From: Clostridia bacterium
Lineage (GTDB): Bacteria > Bacillota > Clostridia > Christensenellales > Aristaeellaceae
DNA: 64,000 bases
Direction: 5' to 3'
Assembly: GCA_017938795.1 (NCBI GenBank)
Contig: JAGBAV010000107.1
Location: 1 to 64,000 of the forward strand
Positions 57,657-64,000 of this stretch are shown piece by piece; within the stretch, counting starts at the first letter, position 1; each line of letters begins with the position of its first letter. A model generated the notes under the pieces. It saw only the letters and a program-made list of their open reading frames with translations, made no database searches and was not told where the DNA came from. The translations under genes and the position numbers were made by a program.

Positions 57657-59276
57657 TTATTTTCCGGAATGCTTCTTTTTCTTTTTCACCCAGCCGCAAG
57701 CCATGTACAGCGCCATCAGCACCCATGTGCCTGCAAGGCCGCAAAGAAGCAGCACCGCCGTCGCAGGCAGCGGACCGAGCGCTCCGCTGTCCACGGTCGA
57801 TGAACTGCGGCCGGAGCTCTGATCAAGGCGGTAAAGAGACGCTACATTCTGGTAAAGCGAATCAATGAACGCGTCGTCCACGTTCTTTTTGCGCCTGACG
57901 CCCTTGGTCACCTCTTCAATCATCTGCCCTGCCGCATCGCGCAGAGACGCAGAACCGTTGAACACAGGCGTGACAAAGGTGTCCTCTGTATGTTCAAGCA
58001 GCAGGCGTGAGGCCTTGATCTTGACCTCATAGTGAAGATCATTATCCTCGCCCTCACGGCTCAGGTAATCCTGATAGGCGTCGGATTCCTGCGCCTTGGC
58101 GGTCACGGGGACATATCCTTCCGTCGAAGCATACGCAATCTGCACATCATTGGTCAGCAGATACTGCGTGAACAGCCAGGACGCCAGAACTTCCTGCGGG
58201 TCTTCTTTATTGAACAGACATACCGACGGACCCTGAGAAATCATCGCCGGATGCTCCGGATCAAACTGCGGGATCGGCATGACGACAGTCTCAAACTCCG
58301 CCAGCAGATCCTCACTGATATCAATCAGCGGCGCATCGCAGCCCATCCACGTTGCGCCTGCCGTCGAGTCGATGGCAAACACGCACTGGCCTGCGTTGAG
58401 GAAATTCGCCGGGTAGCTGGAGATCTTGAACGTCGAGAACGCCCCTGCGGCGGTATGCTGCGCGACTGTATTCAGGAGTTCTCTCGTCGTGTCGTTGAAG
58501 ATCAGGATATTGCCATCCGCGTCGGAATACCCCGCCCCACGCTGACGGAGCATCTGGATCATCATGTTATCCGTGGACTTATAGATGAAAGGAATCATGA
58601 CTTTCTGCCCGTTGAGCAGATAGAGTCCCTCTTCATCCTTCTTTGCCGCCGCGTCAGCAACCTCCCAGACGAAATCCCATGTCAGTGTTTCCGGCAGTTC
58701 ATAGCCCAGCGCCTCGACATAAGTCTTATTGACGTAGCAGGCCTCCGTCGAGCGCATGTACGGCAGCGCATAGCAGCGGCCGTCAATCATGCATTCTCCG
58801 AGAAACTTGGGGATGATCTCTGCCTGCGTCGGCGAATCGAACTTCACCTTGCTGCCGCCAAGGCCATATGCCTGATCAGCCATCAGTACATCCAGCTGAA
58901 CAACGCTGTTCGTTCCCGTCATATAAGTTGCAATATGATCAGGATATGTGATGCAGACATTGGGCGTGGTATTGGTTGAGATGTTTGTGATGACGTCATT
59001 GTAAATCCTGCCGTAGTCCGTATACAGGCGAAGATTGACCTTGATATTGGGATACAGCGCCTCGAAGTCCTCAATCGCCTTCTCGTAGATCCCCACCTGC
59101 GTCATATTGGTATCGTTCTTCGCCCAGAAGGTGATCTCATGCGTACGGCTTTCGTCAAACTCCTTCGGCAGCTCGAACGCAACCAGTCCCTTGGAGCCAT
59201 GACAGCCGCCAAGCAGCACAGCCATCGCCAGCAGGCACAGAATCAGACAGATGCGCTTGATGATACTCCTGATCAT
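57657..59276 (-). CDS. Sugar ABC transporter solute-binding lipoprotein with C-terminal membrane segment
   Basis: Extracellular substrate-binding protein of the carbohydrate-uptake-1 family. A lipoprotein signal ends in the lipobox LLGGC near residue 24. The body has the family start HEITFWAKND and a FEALYPNIKVNLR block. The substrate is unknown. At 539 residues it is about 100 longer than usual. The extra C-terminal part contains a Ser-rich linker, a hydrophobic segment (about 505-530) and a Lys-rich end, so it seems to be anchored at both ends. It overlaps the permease stop as ATGA and is the last gene of the operon. Confidence 0.9.
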   Translation of the reverse strand: MIRSIIKRICLILCLLAMAVLLGGCHGSKGLVAFELPKEFDESRTHEITFWAKNDTNMTQVGIYEKAIEDFEALYPNIKVNLRLYTDYGRIYNDVITNISTNTTPNVCITYPDHIATYMTGTNSVVQLDVLMADQAYGLGGSKVKFDSPTQAEIIPKFLGECMIDGRCYALPYMRSTEACYVNKTYVEALGYELPETLTWDFVWEVADAAAKKDEEGLYLLNGQKVMIPFIYKSTDNMMIQMLRQRGAGYSDADGNILIFNDTTRELLNTVAQHTAAGAFSTFKISSYPANFLNAGQCVFAIDSTAGATWMGCDAPLIDISEDLLAEFETVVMPIPQFDPEHPAMISQGPSVCLFNKEDPQEVLASWLFTQYLLTNDVQIAYASTEGYVPVTAKAQESDAYQDYLSREGEDNDLHYEVKIKASRLLLEHTEDTFVTPVFNGSASLRDAAGQMIEEVTKGVRRKKNVDDAFIDSLYQNVASLYRLDQSSGRSSSTVDSGALGPLPATAVLLLCGLAGTWVLMALYMACGWVKKKKKHSGK

Positions 59277-60148
59277 CCCTTCATGCCTCCCCTCGCCACG
59301 CCGGCCATGATCTTCTTATGGAAGACCAGGAACAGCACAATCAGCGGCACGGAAATCACCACAACCGCCGCCATCATTGCCGGGATGTTTTCGCGTCCAA
59401 AGCCGTTTTCCCGGATTTCCTGTATGCCGTTTGATACCAGATAGTATGCCTGATCATCCGTCACAAGGCGCGGCCAGACATAGGAATTCCAGCACTCAAT
59501 CACTTTGAGGATAGTAATGGTGATCAGCGTCGGGCGGCAGATCGGGATCATGACCTTGAACAGATACTTGAGGTCCGATGTGTTGTCCACCTTCGCCGCA
59601 TAGTACAGTTCGTCCGGAATCTGCGCAAAGTTTTCCTTGAGCAGATAAATGTAGAATACCGACGTCACAGACGGCAGAATCAGACCTGTAAAGGTATTGC
59701 GCAGATCCAGGTTGGTAATGGTCACATAATTCGTGATGATGACCAGCTCGTTGGGAATCATCATCAGAGACAGGAAAATCACGAACGCGATATTCTTCCC
59801 TCTGAACTGCAGTCGCGCAAAGGCAAACGCCGCCAGCACCGTCACAAAGAGCATGATCGCCGTCGTCACTACGGTGAAGATGAGCGTGTTGAGGAAATAC
59901 CCGCCAAGCGGTACAGCCGTAAAGGCGTCCGTATAGTTCTGCATCGTCGGCGAGAGTGTAAACAGCTTCGGCACAAACTCCGAGCTGTAGGCGCTGTAGC
60001 TCTTTACGGAAGTCAGCAGCATCCAGTAGAACGGGAACAGCACGACAAGCCCCCATACCGTCAGCATCGCATAGATCAGCGTCTTTGCCGCGATATTCCG
60101 GGCTTTGGTCTGCCGCTCAATCTTCTCATAATCCATTTGATTTCCCAT
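59273..60148 (-). CDS. Carbohydrate ABC transporter permease, MalG-like
   Basis: Inner-membrane permease of a sugar importer. The 291 residues show six membrane segments and the cytoplasmic coupling loop (EAA-type) IPDELYYAAKVDNTSD followed by FKVMIPICRP near 190-215, the site that meets the ATPase. GAGAGGG lies seven bases before the ATG. It follows the MalF-like gene by 12 bases and overlaps the binding-protein gene. Confidence 0.94.
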   Translation of the reverse strand: MGNQMDYEKIERQTKARNIAAKTLIYAMLTVWGLVVLFPFYWMLLTSVKSYSAYSSEFVPKLFTLSPTMQNYTDAFTAVPLGGYFLNTLIFTVVTTAIMLFVTVLAAFAFARLQFRGKNIAFVIFLSLMMIPNELVIITNYVTITNLDLRNTFTGLILPSVTSVFYIYLLKENFAQIPDELYYAAKVDNTSDLKYLFKVMIPICRPTLITITILKVIECWNSYVWPRLVTDDQAYYLVSNGIQEIRENGFGRENIPAMMAAVVVISVPLIVLFLVFHKKIMAGVARGGMKG

Positions 60149-60160
60149 ATTATTGCCCTC

Positions 60161-61051
60161 TCAGTAGTGCACGTGCTTCTTGCTGATGATCAGGTTGATG
60201 CAGGTGATCGTCAGCACGATGGCAAAGAGGATGATCGCCGCCGCGGAGGCGTAAGACGGATAGCCTCCGCTGTTGCCGTAGAGCATATCGTAGACATAGC
60301 CAACGATGGTGTTCATCTCCGCCGCGTTCAGGTTGGTGCCAAAGAGCGCCACCGCATCGCTGTAAGCCTTGAACGCACCGATAAAACCCGTGATGATCAG
60401 ATAGAATACTGTCGGGGAGATCATCGGCAGCGTGATACGCGCAAAAACGCGCAGCCTCGGCGTACCGTCCACGCGCGCCGCATTGTAGTACATCTCATTG
60501 ACAGAGGCCAGCGCACTGGTCAGAATCAGGATCTTGAAGGGCATAACAACCCAGATTGTATAGAAGCACAGGACAAACATCTTCGCCCAGTAAGGCCCAT
60601 CGATAAAATCGATCGCCTCTCCGCCGAACCAGCTGATCACCAGATTCGCAAAGCCATCCGTATACGGCGTCTTCTTGAACAGAATCATGAACACAAGGCC
60701 GACCGCCAGCGTATTGGTGACATACGGGAGGAAATACACCGTCTGGAACAGATTGCGCAGCGCCTTGATCGAGCTGAGCGCAACAGAGATCAGCAGCGCA
60801 ATGCCCGTAGAGAGCGGCACCGTGATCGCCACAAGAATGAACGTGTTTCTGACGGCCTGGAGAAAATAGGGATCGCGCAGAACATACCGGTAATTGAACA
60901 GGCCCACGCCGTAATACGTCTGCGAGGCAGAGTTGTATCCCTCCTCAAAGGAGTAGATAAAGACGTCAATCAGCGGATAGACCATGAAGACGCCCAGAAA
61001 GAGGATCGCCGGCAGCAGGTACAGCCAGCCCTTTAAGCTCTGTTTTTCCAT
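60161..61051 (-). CDS. Sugar ABC transporter permease, MalF-like
   Basis: Second permease of the sugar importer. The 296 residues have six membrane segments, the first near 12-32, and a coupling loop VNEMYYNAARVDGTPRLRVFARITLP near 190-215. It lies 13 bases after the ATPase gene. Nothing in the sequence tells which sugar is carried. Confidence 0.94.
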   Translation of the reverse strand: MEKQSLKGWLYLLPAILFLGVFMVYPLIDVFIYSFEEGYNSASQTYYGVGLFNYRYVLRDPYFLQAVRNTFILVAITVPLSTGIALLISVALSSIKALRNLFQTVYFLPYVTNTLAVGLVFMILFKKTPYTDGFANLVISWFGGEAIDFIDGPYWAKMFVLCFYTIWVVMPFKILILTSALASVNEMYYNAARVDGTPRLRVFARITLPMISPTVFYLIITGFIGAFKAYSDAVALFGTNLNAAEMNTIVGYVYDMLYGNSGGYPSYASAAAIILFAIVLTITCINLIISKKHVHY

Positions 61052-61064
61052 GCTCTCTCTCCCG

Positions 61065-62168
61065 TTATCTCTTGGTCACATAATCAATGCGCCGCTGCGT
61101 TTCCTTGCAGAAGATATGCACCTTCGTGGGCTTCACGCCGAAGCGGACCAGCTCCGCCTCCTGATCGACCTCCTGATCGGAGTCGATGATGGCGCGGATC
61201 GCTGCCGCAGCTGCTGCATCATGCGAAGCAACGACGCTGATATCCCTGCCCATGACCTCCACGCGGCCAAGGCGGCAGACAAGCGGACCGTTCTCATCCG
61301 GGATAAAGCCCTCGGGACGAACGCCGACGAAGACCTCCTGATCGTCTACGCCGCCAATCTCCAGCACCCTGTCCTCTCCAATGTACAGCGCGCCGTCCTT
61401 TACCCTGCCGCTGAATGTGTTAATCGGCGGCGTGCCGAGGAACTGGGCAACGAAGAGATTCACAGGATGATCATAAACCTCCTGGGGCTTGCCGATCTGG
61501 TGGACAACGCCGTCCTTCATGACCACGATCAGGTCGGATATACTCATCGCTTCTTCCTGATCATGCGTGACAAAAATGGTCGTGATCTTCGTCTCCCGCT
61601 GGATACGGCGGATCTCTTCCCTCGTCTGCAGCCTCAGACGTGCGTCAAGGTTTGAGAGCGGCTCGTCCAGCAGCAGGATGCGCGGCATCTTCACCAGCGC
61701 ACGAGCGATGGCCACGCGCTGCTGCTGGCCGCCGGAGAGCTCGCTCGGCTTACGGTCCATCAGCTCCTCGATCTGCACAAGCCGCGCAGCCTCCAGCGCC
61801 TTCTCCTGCATCTGCGCACGGGTCAGCTTCTCCTCGCCCTTAAGGTTCTCCAGCGGGAAGGTGATGTTCTGGCGAACGGTCAGGTGCGGATACAGCGCAT
61901 AATTCTGAAAGACAAAGCCGACGCCGCGCTTTTCTGCCGGCAGGGCTGTCACATCGTCGTCGCCGAAATAAATCTTGCCCGCCGTCGGCTTCTGCAGGCC
62001 GCAGAGCAGATTCAGCGTCGTGCTCTTTCCGCAGCCCGAGGGACCGAGCAGACCGATCAGCTTGCCATCCGGGATCTCAAACGTAAAGTCATTGACAGCG
62101 ATGACGTCCTTCGCGCCCTTGCCGCGCCCCGGGAATCGCTTGGTCAGGTTCTGCAGTACAACTTTCAT
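61065..62168 (-). CDS. Sugar ABC transporter ATPase, MalK/UgpC type
   Basis: ATPase that powers sugar uptake. The 367 residues show Walker A GPSGCGKST near 40, the LSGGQQQRVAIARAL signature near 143, Walker B ILLLDEPLSNLD and the switch His in FVTHDQEEA. A C-terminal TOBE/OB regulatory domain (about 245-360) is typical of MalK-type subunits, which can serve several importers. A G/A-rich ribosome site precedes the ATG. It is the first gene of the operon; a promoter is not obvious in the 95-base gap upstream. Confidence 0.95.
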   Translation of the reverse strand: MKVVLQNLTKRFPGRGKGAKDVIAVNDFTFEIPDGKLIGLLGPSGCGKSTTLNLLCGLQKPTAGKIYFGDDDVTALPAEKRGVGFVFQNYALYPHLTVRQNITFPLENLKGEEKLTRAQMQEKALEAARLVQIEELMDRKPSELSGGQQQRVAIARALVKMPRILLLDEPLSNLDARLRLQTREEIRRIQRETKITTIFVTHDQEEAMSISDLIVVMKDGVVHQIGKPQEVYDHPVNLFVAQFLGTPPINTFSGRVKDGALYIGEDRVLEIGGVDDQEVFVGVRPEGFIPDENGPLVCRLGRVEVMGRDISVVASHDAAAAAAIRAIIDSDQEVDQEAELVRFGVKPTKVHIFCKETQRRIDYVTKR

Positions 62169-62263
62169 ATCGTTATTCTCTCTCCTTCCTCAGGGCTTCC
62201 GCCCCTCTCGGCTCCTGTTTTTTATGATATAACCGACGCCGATGCGTTCAGTGCGCTCGTGCA

Positions 62264-63085
62264 TCATTCTTCATGGCCGCCGTGTCCGGCATTATACACC
62301 GGTCCAAGCGCGGCATAGCGGCGCGTAATCCATTTGCATACGCCGTCAAGCCCGGGATAGATCATCCTCTCGGATATATTGATGTAATCCAGCTTATCAC
62401 GGATCTCAAGCTTGACCTCCTTGGGGATAATCAGCTTGCGGCATTTGATCTGCTTGCTGTCAATAATCTCAGAGAGCAGCACCGCAGGATCGGATACAAC
62501 CGAGAACAGCGCATACTGATTGACGATGCGGTCGATCATCGACGACGGCTCAAAGAAGAGTGCAAAAGGCTCATCGCTGAGCGACTGCATCATCCTGAAA
62601 TCCTGCACCGTCTTTTCCAGCATGCCGATGGTGAAGATGCTGCTGTCATGCTCCTCCAGCTTACTGCGCAGCATTGAGGGAAGATGGCTGTGGAACTGCT
62701 TGACGTCCAGCTGCCAGATCACGCCGTCGCGATCATAGTAGTCGGTATCCTCTGTCGCGAAATGGGCTGCGACCATCGGAGAATAGGTCCAGTCCAGCAG
62801 CCTTGTCGGCAGACCGTGATGCTGCGCCACAGGCAGCAGGCTCCAGAACCCCTCATATCCGGCAAGCTCCGCATAGCCATACTTCCTGAATTGGCGGAAC
62901 ACATGCGTTTCCAGAGAAAGGTCATGCCCGCAGACCCTGTTGAGCGATGGGCTCAAATCCCATTCTCTGTCTGCTGCGCCGCGGTAGATCCGGCTGTCAC
63001 GATAGCGCATGACCTTCTCATCCCATACGTCGTCAAAGATATTGCGCTGCAGATCGTCCCAGCCGCTGATGATGATCTCCTGCAT
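62264..63085 (-). CDS. FRG-domain protein
   Basis: A 273-residue protein with the FRG domain, named after a Phe-Arg-Gly-type motif. Here it reads IYRGAADREWDLSPSLNR near residues 33-50, with the diagnostic QHHGLPTRLLDWT block near 105 followed by SPMVAAHFA. The molecular function of this domain is not established; it occurs in many bacteria and phages, often without clear context. GGAGG is seven bases before the ATG at 63085. It follows the fumarase beta gene by 16 bases and so is probably co-transcribed with it. Confidence 0.85.
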   Translation of the reverse strand: MQEIIISGWDDLQRNIFDDVWDEKVMRYRDSRIYRGAADREWDLSPSLNRVCGHDLSLETHVFRQFRKYGYAELAGYEGFWSLLPVAQHHGLPTRLLDWTYSPMVAAHFATEDTDYYDRDGVIWQLDVKQFHSHLPSMLRSKLEEHDSSIFTIGMLEKTVQDFRMMQSLSDEPFALFFEPSSMIDRIVNQYALFSVVSDPAVLLSEIIDSKQIKCRKLIIPKEVKLEIRDKLDYINISERMIYPGLDGVCKWITRRYAALGPVYNAGHGGHEE

Positions 63086-63101
63086 ATCGCATCCTCCGTG
63101 C

Positions 63102-63653
63102 TTATTCTCTTCTGTACTGCGCAGGGCCCTGCTCGTACAGATTCCCGCCGTGCGCGTCGACGGCAACGATCAGCGGGAGATTCTCGACCTTGAGCTCACG
63201 GATCGCTTCCGTCCCCAGATCATCAAATGCGATCACATTCACCGCCTTCACGCAGCCGGCAATCAGCGCGCCTGCACCGCCGGTCGCGGCGAAGTACACG
63301 CCGCCGTTTCGTTGTATTGCCTCCACGACCTGCGGCCCACGCGGCCCCTTGCCGATCATACCGATCAGCCCAAGGCCGCACAGCAGGGGTGAATAGGCGT
63401 CCATGCGGCTGCTGGTCGTCGGCCCGCAGGAGCCGATGACGTCGCCCGTCTTCGCAGGACACGGCCCCGCATAATAGATCACCTGCCCGCGCACGTCAAA
63501 CGGCAGCGCCTGCCCATCGGCAATCAGCGCACACATGCGCTTATGCGCTGCATCTCTTCCTGTATAGATTGTGCCGCTGAGCAGCACGCTGTCTCCGGCA
63601 CGCAGGGAGGCAAGCTCCTCCGGCTGCAGCGGAGCATGAATCTGTTTCACCAT
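63102..63653 (-). CDS. Fe-S-type fumarate hydratase, beta subunit
   Basis: Smaller subunit of the two-subunit class I fumarase/tartrate dehydratase family, which interconverts fumarate and malate. The 183 residues show GTIYTGRDAAHKRM near 28, the YYAGPCPAK block and the SCGPTTSSRMD motif near 75, all conserved. L-tartrate dehydratase is the main alternative. It starts 15 bases after the alpha subunit stop. Confidence 0.93.
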   Translation of the reverse strand: MVKQIHAPLQPEELASLRAGDSVLLSGTIYTGRDAAHKRMCALIADGQALPFDVRGQVIYYAGPCPAKTGDVIGSCGPTTSSRMDAYSPLLCGLGLIGMIGKGPRGPQVVEAIQRNGGVYFAATGGAGALIAGCVKAVNVIAFDDLGTEAIRELKVENLPLIVAVDAHGGNLYEQGPAQYRRE

Positions 63654-63668
63654 CTGCTTCCCCGCCTT

Positions 63669-64000
63669 TCAGATGACTGCCGTCTTATGCCGTGCTGCAT
63701 GGCACTGCATATTCACAGCAACCGGAAGCCCGGCAATATGCGTATGCATCTGCTCAATATGGACTGCCAGCGCCGTCGTGCGCCCGCCAAGGCCCTGCGG
63801 CCCGATACCAAGGCAATTAATCCGCTCCAGCAGCTCACGCTCCATCGCAGCAAGCTCGGGGTCGGGCGACGGCTCGCCGCATTCGCGCGTGAGGCTGTGC
63901 TTCGCCATGAGCATTGCGTATTCCGCAGTGCCTCCGATACCGACGCCGACAACAACCGGCGGACAGGGATTGCCCCCGGCAAGACGAACCGCCTCCACAA
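63669..64000 (-). CDS. Fe-S-type fumarate hydratase, alpha subunit (partial)
   Basis: Only the C-terminal 110 residues are in the window; the frame continues past the right edge. The visible part holds NPCPPVVVGVGIGG, the INCLGIGPQGLGG motif and the terminal VNMQCHAARH segment, which carry the cysteines of the catalytic 4Fe-4S cluster region. With the beta subunit it forms the complete enzyme. Confidence 0.93.
   Translation of the reverse strand, partial: VEAVRLAGGNPCPPVVVGVGIGGTAEYAMLMAKHSLTRECGEPSPDPELAAMERELLERINCLGIGPQGLGGRTTALAVHIEQMHTHIAGLPVAVNMQCHAARHKTAVI

Overview
The window is a dense, GC-rich chromosomal segment from an anaerobic, endospore-forming member of the Bacillota, class Clostridia. 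The evidence is sporulation genes (spoIVA, spoIIP, a pdaB-type deacetylase, remA), an Rnf complex, an oxygen-independent class III ribonucleotide reductase, HemZ, Fe-S-type fumarase, and gene clusters that are standard in clostridia (yicC-remA-gmk-rpoZ-coaBC; secDF-recJ-relA-dtd-hemZ; the DUF512 radical SAM gene with der and plsY). A low-to-mid-GC Bacillus is unlikely, and an uncultured gut clostridial lineage is a reasonable guess, but no rRNA is present to place it. I saw no tRNA or rRNA genes, CRISPR array, prophage, insertion sequence or integrase.

Layout. 1-4.1 kb: rnfC-rnfD-rnfG on the minus strand, running off the left edge; rnfG carries an extraordinary series of tandem FMN-binding repeats. 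4.3-18.5 kb, minus strand: spoIVA, an HtrA protease, mutS2, a U32 peptidase, zapA, a cyclophilin, an unknown protein, hemZ, a metallo-beta-lactamase-fold hydrolase, dtd and relA. 18.5-27.1 kb: recJ, secF, secD, a small membrane protein, then coaBC, rpoZ, gmk, remA and yicC. 27.2-38.3 kb: ligA, pcrA, a YerC-type regulator, a double-OB SSB-like protein, the pdaB-type deacetylase and a type IIA topoisomerase pair. 38.5-43.6 kb, plus strand: a membrane protein with spoIIP, then the DUF512 protein, der and plsY. 43.7-44.9 kb, minus strand: a LysM protein and a phosphoribosyltransferase. 45.5-49.3 kb, plus strand: nrdD, nrdG, dut and a free-methionine-sulfoxide reductase. 49.4-56.6 kb, minus strand: the complete F-type ATP synthase operon atpZ-I-B-E-F-H-A-G-D-C. 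56.9-62.2 kb: a secreted OB-fold-like protein and a sugar ABC transporter. 62.3-64 kb: an FRG-domain protein and both fumarase subunits, the alpha subunit cut by the right edge.

How the parts work together. Rnf couples ferredoxin oxidation to ion export. The ATP synthase c subunit has the two-carboxylate (Glu32/Glu65) signature known from a sodium-driven rotor, so the two clusters plausibly form a sodium circuit. The extra FMN_bind repeats on RnfG would give the outer face of the membrane a chain of flavins, which is the most unusual thing in the window. nrdD, nrdG and dut form a deoxynucleotide supply module, and two NrdR-box-like palindromes lie exactly 32 bp apart between the nrdD promoter and its start codon.

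Transcription signals are unusually readable: several near-consensus sigma-A promoters and many intrinsic terminators. In two places the terminator of one gene contains the Shine-Dalgarno-like sequence of the next.
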